The notes under the pieces: generated by a model
What the model saw: only the letters and a program-made list of their open reading frames with translations
Databases searched by the model: none
Told to the model about the DNA's origin: nothing
Shown here: positions 31,667-44,400 of the stretch, piece after piece
How positions within the stretch are numbered: the stretch's first letter is position 1
How the letters are laid out: each line of letters opens with the position of its first letter
NCBI GenBank assembly: GCA_030347455.1
Contig: JAQOSZ010000110.1
Span: 124,001 to 188,000, forward strand
Reading direction: 5' to 3'
Source of the DNA: Kentomonas sorsogonicus
Taxonomy: Eukaryota > Euglenozoa > Kinetoplastea > Trypanosomatida > Trypanosomatidae
Length of the DNA: 64,000 bases
Program-made: the position numbers and the translations under genes

Positions 31667-34600
31667 CTAACGGCGGCCGGTGAGGCGCTGGAAGACGACC
31701 CTGCCGAACAGATTGCGCTCCTCCACGGGCGGCATCTGCAGATACGTAAAGGGGAGAACGACGTCCTCCACCTCGAGATTCGTGGCGCCGCCCCGCACGG
31801 CGCCCCTGTTGCGGTTGTTATTACTACTGTTTAGCAGCAGCGGCAGCGGCATTGATGTAGTCGTCGGGTGTCAGCGGCGGCGCGCGCTCCAGACTCATCT
31901 CCGTCCCGCGGCTCACAAGTTTCCTGGCGGTCGGCGCCGTGGCAGAGGGGCTGCTCCCCTCGGCGGCAGAGAGGTCGGAGGCGGTTGCGTTCGCGCCGCC
32001 GCTGCGGGGCGGGCGCGGAGGAGGTGTGAAGACATCACCCGTAGCGTTGCAGCAAACGTCCAGCGTACCGCGCAAAGGAGAGCCGCCTGCGTCGTGCAGC
32101 ACAGAAACGGAGACATCGGCAGACGGAGTTGGGGCGGCGACGGCCGCAGGGGGCGTCGGTATAGCAAGCGAGCGCTCCCGGCTGGCAGAGCACTGACGCG
32201 CGGCGGCCTCGACCTCTGCCAGGCGGGCGGCAAGCCCGTTCTTCACATTTTCAGCCGCTGCCAGCCGCCCCTGGAGACGCTCCACTTCTGCAGACTTGGC
32301 AGCCACCTCTCCTTCAAAAGCAGAGAGGCGGGCGACAGCGTCTTCAAGCTCTCGGACACGTGCGCGGAGGGCAGCCTCGCCTGTGGCAGCCTCAGCGAGG
32401 AGCGTACGCAGCTGCTCCGACTCACGCTCAAGAGAGTCGATTTGCTCCTGGAGAGACTGCGCCTCCCCAAGGGACAACTCCAGCTCTTGCATGCGGGACA
32501 AGGCGGCTGACAGACGCGACTCCACAGCCGCACGCTCCGCCTCCGCCGCGCCGCGCCGCTCCTCCGCCTCCGCGCGCTGCGCCTCCAGCGCCCGCACAGC
32601 GCCCTCCAGCTCCGCCACGCGGGCAGCAGCGGCGCTGTCGCTCGCGTCCGCGCTCGCCGCCATCTCAGCCACGCGCGCACGCACGCTAGCAAGCTCCTCC
32701 GCCACACGCGCGCGCTCGCTCTCCGCCTCCTGCAGCCGCGCAGCCGCCTCCGCCTTGGCGCTCTCCAGCTCCCCCACGCGCGCAGCCGTCTGCTCAAGCT
32801 CCGCGATCCGCGCCTCCACCGCAGCCTTGCTCGCCTGCGCAGCCGCCAGCTCCTCGCGCACAGCCACCGTCTCGTCCAGCGACGCGCGCCACTTGCCCTT
32901 CACCGCCTCCAGCCGGGACTCCACAGCCGCGCGCTCCGCCTCCGCCGCGCCACGCCGCTCCTCCGCCTCCGCGCGCTGCGCCTCCAGCGCCCGCACGGCG
33001 CCCTCCAGCTCCGCCACGCGGGCAGCAGCGGCGCTGTCGCTCGCGTCCGCGCTCGCCGCCATCTCAGCCACGCGCGCACGCACGCTAGCAAGCTCCTCCG
33101 CCACACGCGCGCGCTCGCTCTCCGCCTCCTGCAGCCGCGCAGCAGCCTCCGCCTTGGCGCTCTCCAGCTCCCCCACGCGCGCGGCCGTCTGCTCAAGCTC
33201 CGCGATCCGCGCCTCCACCGCAGCCTTGCTCGCCTGCGCAGCCGCCAGCTCCTCGCGCACAGCCACCGTCTCGTCCAGCGACGCGCGCCACTTGCCCTTC
33301 ACCGCCTCCAGCCGGGACTCCACAGCCGCACGCTCCGCCTCCGCCGCGCCGCGCCGCTCCTCCGCCTCCGCGCGCTGCGCCTCCAGCGCCCGCACAGCGC
33401 CCTCCAGCTCCGCCACGCGGGCAGCAGCGGCGCTGTCGCTCGCGTCCGCGCTCGCCGCCATCTCAGCCACGCGCGCACGCACGCTAGCAAGCTCCTCCGC
33501 CACACGCGCGCGCTCGCTCTCCGCCTCCTGCAGCCGCGCAGCAGCCTCCGCCTTGGCGCTCTCCAGCTCCCCCACGCGCGCGGCCGTCTGCTCAAGCTCC
33601 GCGATCCGCGCCTCCACCGCAGCCTTGCTCGCCTGCGCAGCCGCCAGCTCCTCGCGCACAGCCACCGTCTCGTCCAGCGACGCGCGCCACTTGCCCTTCA
33701 CCGCCTCCAGCCGGGACTCCACAGCCGCGCGCTCCGCCTCCGCCGCGCCACGCCGCTCCTCCGCCTCCGCGCGCTGCGCCTCCAGCGCCCGCACAGCGCC
33801 CTCCAGCTCCGCCACGCGGGCAGCAGCGGCGCTGTCGCTCGCGTCCGCGCTCGCCGTCATCTCAGCCACGCGCGCACGCACGCTAGCAAGCTCCTCCGCC
33901 ACACGCGCGCGCTCGCTCTCCGCCTCCTGCAGCCGCGCAGCAGCCTCCGCCTTGGCGCTCTCCAGCTCCCCCACGCGCGCAGCCGTCTGCTCAAGCTCCG
34001 CGATCCGCGCCTCCACCGCAGCCTTGCTCGCCTGCGCAGCCGCCAGCTCCTCGCGCACAGCCACCGTCTCGTCCAGCGACGCGCGCCACTTGCCCTTCAC
34101 CGCCTCCAGCCGGGACTCCACAGCCGCGCGCTCCGCCTCCGCCGCGCCACGCCGCTCCTCCGCCTCCGCGCGCTGCGCCTCCAGCGCCCGCACGGCGCCC
34201 TCCAGCTCCGCCACGCGGGCAGCAGCGGCGCTGTCGCTCGCGTCCGCGCTCGCCGCCATCTCAGCCACGCGCGCACGCACGCCCGCGAGCTCCTCCGCCA
34301 CACGCGCGCGCTCGCTCTCCGCCTCCTGCAGCCGCGCAGCAGCCTCCGCCTTGGCGCTCTCCAGCTCCCCCACGCGCGCAGCCGTCTGCTCAAGCTCCGC
34401 GATCCGCGCCTCCACCGCAGCCTTGCTCGCCTGCGCAGCCGCCAGCTCCTCGCGCACAGCCACCGTCTCGTCCAGCGACGCGCGCCACTTGCCCTTCACC
34501 GCCTCCAGCCGAGACTCCACAGCCGCACGCTCCGCCTCCGCCGCGCCACGCCGCTCCTCCGCCTCCGCGCGCTGCGCCTCCAGCGCCCGCACGGCGCCCT

Positions 34601-37600
34601 CCAGCTCCGCCACGCGGGCAGCAGCGGCGCTGTCGCTCGCGTCCGCGCTCGCCGCCATCTCAGCCACGCGCGCACGCACGCTAGCAAGCTCCTCCGCCAC
34701 ACGCGCGCGCTCGCTCTCCGCCTCCTGCAGCCGCGCAGCCGCCTCCGCCTTGGCGCTCTCCAGCTCCCCCACGCGCGCAGCCGTCTGCTCAAGCTCCGCG
34801 ATCCGCGCCTCCACCGCAGCCTTGCTCGCCTGCGCAGCCGCCAGCTCCTCGCGCACAGCCACCGTCTCGTCCAGCGACGCGCGCCACTTGCCCTTCACCG
34901 CCTCCAGCCGGGACTCCACAGCCGCGCGCTCCGCCTCCGCCGCGCCACGCCGCTCCTCCGCCTCCGCGCGCTGCGCCTCCAGCGCCCGCACAGCGCCCTC
35001 CAGCTCCGCCACGCGGGCAGCAGCGGCGCTGTCGCTCGCGTCCGCGCTCGCCGTCATCTCAGCCACGCGCGCACGCACGCTAGCAAGCTCCTCCGCCACA
35101 CGCGCGCGCTCGCTCTCCGCCTCCTGCAGCCGCGCAGCAGCCTCCGCCTTGGCGCTCTCCAGCTCCCCCACGCGCGCAGCCGTCTGCTCAAGCTCCGCGA
35201 TCCGCGCCTCCACCGCAGCCTTGCTCGCCTGCGCAGCCGCCAGCTCCTCGCGCACAGCCACCGTCTCGTCCAGCGACGCGCGCCACTTGCCCTTCACCGC
35301 CTCCAGCCGGACTCCACAGCCGCGCGCTCCGCCTCCGCCGCGCCACGCCGCTCCTCCGCCTCCGCGCGCTGCGCCTCCAGCGCCCGCACGGCGCCCTCCA
35401 GCTCCGCCACGCGGGCAGCAGCGGCGCTGTCGCTCGCGTCCGCGCTCGCCGCCATCTCAGCCACGCGCGCACGCACGCTAGCAAGCTCCTCCGCCACACG
35501 CGCGCGCTCGCTCTCCGCCTCCTGCAGCCGCGCAGCAGCCTCCGCCTTGGCGCTCTCCAGCTCCCCCACGCGCGCAGCCGTCTGCTCAAGCTCCGCGATC
35601 CGCGCCTCCACCGCAGCCTTGCTCGCCTGCGCAGCCGCCAGCTCCTCGCGCACAGCCACCGTCTCGTCCAGCGACGCGCGCCACTTGCCCTTCACCGCCT
35701 CCAGCCGAGACTCCACAGCCGCACGCTCCGCCTCCGCCGCGCCGCGCCGCTCCTCCGCCTCCGCGCGCTGCGCCTCCAGCGCCCGCACGGCGCCCTCCAG
35801 CTCCGCCACGCGGGCAGCAGCGGCGCTGTCGCTCGCGTCCGCGCTCGCCGCCATCTCAGCCACGCGCGCACGCACGCTAGCAAGCTCCTCCGCCACACGC
35901 GCGCGCTCGCTCTCCGCCTCCTGCAGCCGCGCAGCCGCCTCCGCCTTGGCGCTCTCCAGCTCCCCCACGCGCGCAGCCGTCTGCTCAAGCTCCGCGATCC
36001 GCGCCTCCACCGCAGCCTTGCTCGCCTGCGCAGCCGCCAGCTCCTCGCGCACAGCCACCGTCTCGTCCAGCGACGCGCGCCACTTGCCCTTCACCGCCTC
36101 CAGCCGGGACTCCACAGCCGCGCGCTCCGCCTCCGCCGCGCCACGCCGCTCCTCCGCCTCCGCGCGCTGCGCCTCCAGCGCCCGCACAGCGCCCTCCAGC
36201 TCCGCCACGCGGGCAGCAGCGGCGCTGTCGCTCGCGTCCGCGCTCGCCGTCATCTCAGCCACGCGCGCACGCACGCTAGCAAGCTCCTCCGCCACACGCG
36301 CGCGCTCGCTCTCCGCCTCCTGCAGCCGCGCAGCAGCCTCCGCCTTGGCGCTCTCCAGCTCCCCCACGCGCGCAGCCGTCTGCTCAAGCTCCGCGATCCG
36401 CGCCTCCACCGCAGCCTTGCTCGCCTGCGCAGCCGCCAGCTCCTCGCGCACAGCCACCGTCTCGTCCAGCGACGCGCGCCACTTGCCCTTCACCGCCTCC
36501 AGCCGGGACTCCACAGCCGCGCGCTCCGCCTCCGCCGCGCCACGCCGCTCCTCCGCCTCCGCGCGCTGCGCCTCCAGCGCCCGCACGGCGCCCTCCAGCT
36601 CCGCCACGCGGGCAGCAGCGGCGCTGTCGCTCGCGTCCGCGCTCGCCGCCATCTCAGCCACGCGCGCACGCACGCTAGCAAGCTCCTCCGCCACACGCGC
36701 GCGCTCGCTCTCCGCCTCCTGCAGCCGCGCAGCAGCCTCCGCCTTGGCGCTCTCCAGCTCCCCCACGCGCGCAGCCGTCTGCTCAAGCTCCGCGATCCGC
36801 GCCTCCACCGCAGCCTTGCTCGCCTGCGCAGCAGCCAGCTCCTCGCGCACAGCCTGCAGCATGTTGTTGGAGTCGTCCAGCTCGCGCTGTAGGCGGGTAA
36901 CGTGCTCCTGTCGTTCTTCCAGCGTTTTCATCGCCTGGTCGCGCTCTGCCTGGATGGACGCCAGGAGTGTCTTCTGACGTTCGCTCTCAGCGTGTGACGC
37001 CCGCTCCGTCTCGGCCTGGCGCGCCTCCGCCTGCGCAATGATACTCTGCAGCTCCTCAATGCGGGCGGCAAGAGCGTCGCGGTCAGCGACGGCGGCGGCG
37101 TGCAGCGCGCGCAGCCCCGCCAGCTCGCTCTCCACCTCTGCGGCGCGCACCCGCAGCTCCTCCGCCTCGGCGCGCGTGTCGCTGCCCTCCGCCTCCGCCT
37201 CCGCCAGCGCGCTCTGCAGCCGCATGCGCTCGTTCTGCAGGTCGGCCAGCGCGAGGGCGGTGCGGTGTGCCTCCTGTTCCGCGGCCGCACGTGCCTCGGC
37301 CGCCGCCGCCTGCATCTCCTCCACGTGCATCTCCAGCTCGTCGCGCCCCGTCTCGGCCTCGCTCGCGCGCTCGCGCAGCGCCTGCGACTCGGCCATGCAC
37401 GCCTCCCAGCGCTGCTTCACCGACTCGAGGGTCTTGGCGAGTTTGGCGCTCTCCTCCTCCGCCAGCCGCAGCCGCGCCTCGGCCTCCGCCTTGGCGGCCT
37501 CCACCTCGCTCAGCTGCGCGCGCCACCCCGACTGCTGCTCCCGCGCCAGGCTCTCCCGCAGCTGGCGGAGCTCCGCCGCGTCGCGGGGGGAGAAGCCGCC

Positions 37601-39471
37601 GCCGCCTCCGCTGACACTCGTCCGGCGGCTGCGGCTGCTGCTGTTGGCGGCGCCGGCGCCGGCCGTGTTGGGGTTCTGCCCGCCGCTGAGCCGGGGACGC
37701 GGCGAGACGGCCGCGGAGGAGTTGTTCGTGGCCGCGGCGGCACCCATCGGCGGCAGCGCGAGGCCGCCCTTTGCCTCCGTCACCCCCTGCGGCTGCGGCT
37801 GCCCCTCGGGTCCCTCCTCCTCCTCATGCTCCAGGCCCTCCTCGCCGCCTTCCTCTTCATCGGCGTCTGCGCTGTGGTTGGCCTCGAGGGCCCTCACGAG
37901 GCGCGCGTTCTCCTCCCGCAGGTACGTGAGCTGGTCCTGCGTCGACCGCCGCGCCGCCTCCGCCTCGCGCCGCGCCTCCGCCAGCTCCAGCGCGTGCCGC
38001 CCGCGCGCCGTCGCCAGCGCCTCCTCCGCCGCCAGCGCCTGACGCCGCGCCGCCAGCAGCCGCTCCTCCGCGCCGGAGGGGCCGTCGGGGGCCGTGGCGC
38101 CGGGGCTGACGCTGGGCGAGCCGAGGCCGAAGCTGCGGCCGCCGCCGTCGTCACCTGCAACTCCCTCGTCTGCCGGCGCTGCGGCGTGGGCAGTGGTGGG
38201 GCTCGCGAGGCTGGCGCTGCGGCGGGTCGGAACGCTCGTTTCACGTAGCAGAGAGCCGCGGGGGGCGGCCGGGCACGCTGCCTGCTGCGTGGTGCGGGCG
38301 CGGCTGTGGCGCCGTCGCGCGACATGGAGAGTTTGTTGGTGGCGGTGGTCGCGAGCGAGTCCTGGCGGGAGGAGGCCACGTCGGCGAGCAGCTCGTCTCG
38401 CTCCGCCTCCGCCGCCGCCAGCGCCGCCCGCAGCTCCCGCACCTGATTCGCGAGCGCCGCGACGGTGGCGGCGGCGGCCTGCGCGCTGTCGTCTCCCCCG
38501 GCGGCGCCGGCGGCCAGCACCTCGCTCAGCTTGTCGCGGAAGCTGTCGGCCACCTCGCCTAGCGCGCGGCGCTCCGCCTTGACGGTGTTGAGCTCGTCCT
38601 CCAGCTCGTGCGCGACGGCCTCGAGCCGGTCGTAGTCCTCCTCCAGCATCTCGAGTCGGCCCGCCAGCTCCGCGCGTATCGCCCGCAGCTCCTCCACCTC
38701 CGCCACCGACGCCTTGTACTGCGCCAGCAGCGCCGCCTCGTGCGCGCGGCGCGCCGAGACATTCTCCTTGTCGGCCCCCGCGTCGTCGTCGCCGCTGTCG
38801 CTGCCGCTGTTATCAAGGCAATTGCCAGTGCCACCGCCCGCCGCCGCCTTCACAGTTGCCTCGCGCTCGTTGCGCTGCTGCTGCGCCAGCAGGCTGCGGA
38901 GGCGGGCGAGCTCACGCGCCTGCTCCTCCGTCTCGGTGCGCAGCGCCCCAAGACGGAACTCGCTCGTGCGCTTCAGGTCGGTGAAGGCGTTCTCGAGCTC
39001 ATTAATACGCTCCGCTCGCATTGTCAGCTCCAAATTCAGCTCGTTCATCCGCGCCGCGTCAGTGTTGGCGGTGGAGGCGAGGCTGGCGCTGCCCCCGCGG
39101 CTGCTCTCGCTGGCGGACACGCTGGAGAGGCTCGCGGCGGTGCCGCTGCCGCCCCCTCCTCCTCCTGTGCGACGGCTGTAGTAGCCGCTGCCGCTGGGCT
39201 CCATCGACTGCGACTGCGACTGGGAGTAGGACTGGGAGAAGCTCTCCAGACTGTCCTCTTCGCCGCTGCCGGAGCCGCGCGTGTAGGAAGTGCCGTCGGT
39301 CGCGCGGCTGTCGTGCCGGCGGTGGCTGTTGTTATTGTTATTGTTGTTATTCTTCGTACGGTTGTTGGAGGTGTGCGTGACGGCGATGGTGGCGTGGCGC
39401 CCGCGCGCCGCCGGCGACGGCATGTCCGGCTCCGGGGACGCGTCGCGCGTGAACCGAGAGAAGAAACTCAT
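31667..39471 (-). CDS. Giant repetitive coiled-coil protein 1 (frameshifted)
   Basis: About 2,600 codons. The N-terminus (MSFFSRFTRDASPEPDMPSP) leads through Asn/Ser-rich sequence into Ala/Glu/Arg/Leu heptads typical of a long parallel coiled coil. The core is eleven near-identical 133-residue repeats (32510-36850), each containing KGKWRASLDETVAVREELAA and AELEGAVRALEAQRAEAEER. After unique coils (LSRMQELELSLGEAQSLQEQ) comes a non-coil tail, LEVEDVVLPFTYLQMPPVEE, ending LTGRR. Frame changes: ~38310; 35309 (GG for GGG, shown by comparison with sister units); and ~31840, beyond which a GC-rich frame continues past the stop at 31824 to 31667. A cytoskeletal or flagellar scaffold is plausible for such a protein in trypanosomatids, but no named family is recognised. 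Confidence 0.8.
32510..36850 (-). repeat. Tandem array of eleven 399-bp coding repeats
   Basis: Unit length is 399 bp = 133 residues = 19 heptads, so coiled-coil register is kept across units. Units are almost identical at nucleotide level. The Ala-to-Thr variant (AEMTASADA) occurs in units 2, 5 and 8, and a synonymous GAGACT marker recurs at 35706 and 34510. Both repeat every three units, showing a 1,197-bp higher-order period. The first unit lacks the KGKWRASLDET segment. Confidence 0.95.
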
Positions 39472-41445
39472 TTATTTATTTTTATTTTTTAATAGAGTAA
39501 AAATGAACGTGTGATTGGGAACAGTTCTTGTTATTGGTATTATACCTTTATCCTGACGACAAACAAAAAAAAAAAGAAAAGAAGCGTCTAGATTTTTCTC
39601 TTTTTTTTTCGTTGTATAGGATGCTGAAAATAGTTTGGTTGCCTCCGTTGCTCTCGTCTTGCAGCACCTCGTGTCTGATGAGAAGTCAGTGAGTGTTTGC
39701 GCGTCGTAACGGGAGGAAATTTAATTTATGCCTTTTTTTCTTGATTACTAGTAACGGATATTTTGAAAGAATTATTAGTGGGTGTTTTCGTGCGAAAGCG
39801 AAGATCTAAAGTGCTGATTTCGATTGTTTTTTTTTTCGTTCTTTGCTTTTCCGGTGTCTTCTTTTTCCGTTGTGATCTAAAAGGTGTGGCTTCAGCGGAA
39901 ATAAAAAGGCAATCGGATATGAACTGAAAAAAAAAAAAAGCGAAAGCTGAGTAGAAGAAAAAGAATAAGCACGAAAGGGTTATTTTGTTGTTGTTTAAAG
40001 GGTACAATGAAATACAAGAAAAAAATGAATAGGATAGAAGTGTTGTAAACAAATAAATGTCTGTTAAAACAGAGAGAATTTGTTCCGGGTAAGGTGAATC
40101 AAAGTTACAAGTGAGAAGAAGGGAAAAAAAAAAGAACGGTGATGCGTTTCTTTTATTAGTTGCTTTTACGCTTAATCCTTTACTTTCTTTTTCGTATTTA
40201 AAAAAAAAAAGTGTACGGAAGCGAGTGAAAGGGCAATACTGGTAAGCAACGAACAAAAGAAAACACGTGAGAGTGAAAAATGCTTCTGAATGTTTCGTCG
40301 CACGCGATTGTATGTTAGAAAACGTAAAAGCGAATTTCTTTTTTTAAACTCCAATACAAGAAGAGCAAAAGTAGAAGAGGGGGAAATAGTTTGTTGTTTG
40401 CTTTATAGATTCAACAAAATTAGAAGGATCTAAATATCTAAGGGAATAAAAAAAAAGAAAGAATGGGGTACGGTACTTACTTGGTGTGAAGAAAAAAAAA
40501 ACTGTGTTGTTTTTTGCGGTTGAGTTCTAGAAGAAAACTCCTACTACTACTAAATTGAAAAGTGGTGTGATAGTATTACGGCAGAAAGAAGCAAGTAGGG
40601 AGAGGGGTGGGGGCACCAATTTTAGCGAGACGTAATCATGCATGCGCAAGCAGAGGGGAAAAGTGAGTCGTCCGACCTGATTAGTTATATATGTATATGT
40701 TGTGTGCTATTCTAGTTCACTGTTTATGCCCCGCTTTCATTTATTCATAATCACGGAGCGTGAAACACCAGAATCATGTCATGGCGGCTCACAAGTATAT
40801 TTACGTACTGTTTGCTTGTTTGTTTAAACCGAGACACATGATATAGTCGCACTGATTCATGTTGTTGTTGTTGTAATCATGATTTTATATTTGATGGTCG
40901 ATGATTAGACGTGAGTACAAGAAAGTGAATTTGAATAAAGGATACAATATGTAAAGTGGAGAAATCTAAAATTGTGGAAAATAGAACGATGAAAAAAAAT
41001 AAAAATAAAAAAGAGGGTAGTACAAGAGATATTATCAAAAAGAGTACGAGAAGCACATTTCAAAAACAAAACAAAAAAGAGGCAGAGACAACAGACAAAC
41101 AAACAAGAAAGAAGAAAATTTTTGGCTCAGCAAAAGGGGAAGAAAACACACAACGCTAAGATGGCGAAAAAAAAAGTGGCAAAGAGAACGGCAGTGAACC
41201 ATACATGGTAGAGACGCACCACATACGTTGTAAAACGCCAGGAAAAAAAATAGATTAGTAAAAACATGAGCCCAGGCTGTGCAGATAACGGACGAAAAAG
41301 AGCCGAGAGGAAGAAAAAAATGGGCAAGAACTTCATGATGATTCTTAGTAATAGTAATAGTAAAATAAAAGAGAGAGGAGAAAAGGAGAGAGAAACAAAA
41401 AGAGAGAAAGAGAACGAATTAAAGCCCAATCACACACAATCGAAG
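39472..41445. other. Spacer between coiled-coil genes 2 and 1
   Basis: About 2 kb of AT-rich sequence with many A/T homopolymers and no supported gene. A purine run at 41365-41420 (plus strand), directly beyond the stop at 41446, is polypyrimidine on the minus strand. Confidence 0.6.
41365..41420 (-). promoter_or_regulatory. Polypyrimidine tract downstream of coiled-coil gene 2
   Basis: Nearly pure A/G on the plus strand, 26-80 nt past the stop codon at 41446. It probably couples polyadenylation of that gene to trans-splicing of the next one. The role is inferred from composition and position. Confidence 0.4.
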
Positions 41446-44400
41446 CTACTGAGGCCTGCCAAAGAGCGTCTTCTGCTTGAGGACAATCCGCCCGCCGGTG
41501 CGCTGCGCGGCGTTGCGGAGTTGGCGCATCTGCACGACGCGCTGCCGGCAGTGCATGCAGATCGCGTCTATCTCCTCCATCTCAAGCTGCTGCTGCGCGG
41601 AGTGGTGGTGATGGTGGGAGACGCACGCAAGGGCGGTGCTGGAGGCACCATCGACAGTGCAGAGTGCCCCGCAGCCGCAATTATTACTGATGCCGGCGTC
41701 TGCCGCCTCCGCCGACGCACACACGTGCGCTGCCTTGTCGGTGGTCTTAGTATGAGTGTTCTTCTTGCTCTTGGAGGGCTTCTTCTCTCCAGTCACCTTC
41801 TGAGTATTCGCGTCAGTCTTGACGCTCTCAACATCTTTATCAATATTGTCCTCGTTATTCTCCGGCGGTGAACCCGCGCACTGTGTAGAGGCGTCCTTCA
41901 CGTCTGTCACGCGTGGGAGAGCATTCGCGCTGTTGACAGGGGCAAAAGCAGCGGCAGCAGGAGCCGGAGCCGCAATCATACTCAGATCCGTGATGGTCAA
42001 GTCCACCTCCGCTGCGGAGGCGGTGGTGTCGTCTAGGACGCGGGAGGAGTCGACAGAATGGGAGAGGGACTCTAGACGTACAGCAGCAGCAGCAGCGGAA
42101 GAGCAGCCGCCGTCCACAGCCACGCGACTGGGGGAGCCGCCAGCATTCGGTTGACGAGACACATTAAGATGAGGATAGTCAGTCGCTGTCTGCGCCTCTG
42201 CACGGGCCTCGGGGCTCCCTTCATCCAGCACGGCGGCGCGGCGGCGCAGCTCCTCGTTCGCCGCCTGCACGGCCTCCAGCTGCTCCGATACAGCCTGCTT
42301 CTCCGCAGTCATGGTCTCCAGCTGCTCAGACACGGCCTGCTTCTCCGCAGTCACGGCCTCCAGCTGCTCAGACACGGCCTGCTTCTCCGCAGTCATGGTC
42401 TCCAGCTGCTCAGACACGGCCTGCTTCTCTCCGCAGTCACGGCCTCCAGCTGCTCAGACACGGCCTGCTTCTCCGCAGTCATGGTCTCCAGCTGCTCAGA
42501 CACGGCCTGCTTCTCCGCAGTCACGGCCTCCAGCTGCTCAGACACGGCCTGCTTCTCCGCAGTCACGGCCTCCAGCTGCTCAGACACGGCCTGCTTCTCT
42601 CCGCACGTCCATGGTCTCCAGCTGCTCAGACACGGCCTGCTTCTCCGCAGTCACGGCCTCCAGCTGCTCAGACACGGCCTGCTTCTCCGCAGCTCATGGT
42701 CTCCAGCTGCTCAGACACGGCCTGCTTCTCCGCAGTCACGGCCTCCAGCTGCTCAGACACGGCCTGCTTCTCCGCAGTCACGGCCTCCAGCTGCTCAGAC
42801 ACGGCCTGCTTCTCCGCAGTCATGGTCTCCAGCTGCTCAGACACGGCCTGCTTCTCCGCAGTCACGGCCTCCAGCTGCTCAGACACGGCCTGCTTCTCCG
42901 CAGTCATGGTCTCCAGCTGCTCAGACACGGCCTGCTTCTCCGCAGTCACGGCCTCCAGCTGCTCAGACACGGCCTGCTTCTCCGCAGTCACGGCCTCCAG
43001 CTGCTCAGACACGGCCTGCTTCTCCGCAGTCATGGTCTCCAGCTGCTCAGACACGGCCTGCTTCTCCGCAGTCACGGCCTCCAGCTGCTCAGACACGGCC
43101 TGCTTCTCCGCGGACAGCGCGTACAGCGCACGCACCTGCTCGTCGGCACTCGCGCTCGCGGCGGCGGCGCGGCTGCGCAGCTCCTCGTTCGCAGCCTGCA
43201 CAGCCTCCAGCTCCTCCGACACGGCCTGCTTCTCCGCAGTCACGGCCTCCAGCTCCTCCGACACGGCCTGCTTCTCCGCAGTCACGGCCTCCAGCTGCTC
43301 AGACACGGCCTGCTTCTCCGCAGTCACGGCCTCCAGCTGCTCCGACACGGCCTGCTTCTCCGCAGTCACAGCCTCCAGCTGCTCAGCACGGCCTGCTTCT
43401 CGCGCCAGCTCCAGCGCTCAGCACGGCTGCTCGTCCGCGTCCGTCGCTGCGCAGGCTGCTCAGTCCTCGCGCAGCTCTGCACAGGCCTCCAGCTGCTCAG
43501 ACACGGCCTGCTTCTCCGCAGTCACGGCCTCCAGCTGCTCAGACACGGCCTGCTTCTCCGCAGTCACGGCCTCCAGCTGCTCAGACACGGCCTGCTTCTC
43601 CGCAGTCACGCCTCCGCTGCTCAGACCGGCCTGCTTCTCCGCAGTCACGGTCCGCGCTCAGCACGGCTGCTCAGTCACTCCAGCTGCTCAGACACGGCCT
43701 GCTTCTCCGCAGTCACGGCCTCCAGCTGCTCAGACACGGCCTGCTTCTCCGCAGTCACAGCCTCCAGCTGCTCAGACACGGCCTGCTTCTCCGCGGACAG
43801 CGCGTCCTGTTCCTTCTGCAGGTTTGCCAGCGCGGCCAGAAGCTCCCGTAGTCTCTCACCCACCTCTTCGTTTTCTCCCGCGGCGCACTGCTCCGCCTCC
43901 GTGACGGCTCGTTTAGCGAATTCGGTCTCCGCCGTCGCCGCATCTCTCTCCCGCACGGCGCGCTGACAGTCGCGCTCGAGGCGTTCGGCGAGGCGCAGCG
44001 CCTCTACGTAATCTCTGCGGGACTCCCGCAGCTCGCCCCTCAGCCCCTCAATCACCGCCGCCGCGCTCCTCTGCGCCGCGTCGTAGGCGTCGGCGGCCGA
44101 TTTGGCGGAGGGCTCGGCGCTATTTGCATTTCTGGTGTCTGCCGTTGGCGTTGGTGCCTTCTTTGCCCGGGGCAGGCGGCCGCTGACGCGGGTGGCGCCG
44201 CGCGACACAGACGTGGCGTTGGCGGCGGAAGCGGCGGAAGGGACGCGGGAGGGCATGAAGGCAACGGAAGCGCTCGTGGTGCGGCGGGGGCTGGGGCTGG
44301 CGGGGGCTGGCGGGAAAGTTGCAGCCTCAGCGCGACCCCGACGCGGGGTGTTGTCCCCATCCCTTTCCCGGGATGCTGAAAGTTTCTGTGCGTTGCCATC

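Noticed and set aside
32296-35481. 1,061-codon plus-strand open frame, Ser/Ala/Arg-rich
   Set aside because: It is the antisense shadow of the 399-bp repeat array; GC-rich periodic coding sequence keeps the opposite frame open. The minus-strand product forms regular heptads and is in line with all other genes.
12778-39471. Programmed ribosomal frameshifting in GALE, the kinase gene or the coiled-coil gene
   Set aside because: No shared slippery heptamer with downstream structure is seen, directions of shift differ, and one case is shown to be a missing base by sister repeats.
42269-43800. CRISPR-like regular repeats
   Set aside because: Units are contiguous with no unique spacers and encode a heptad repeat inside a protein gene of a eukaryote.
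42151-43966. Long plus-strand frames across the 42-bp repeats
   Set aside because: Antisense shadows of the repeat; their product is a monotonous Gln/Leu/Arg or Ser/Cys repeat, and the surrounding minus-strand gene reads through.
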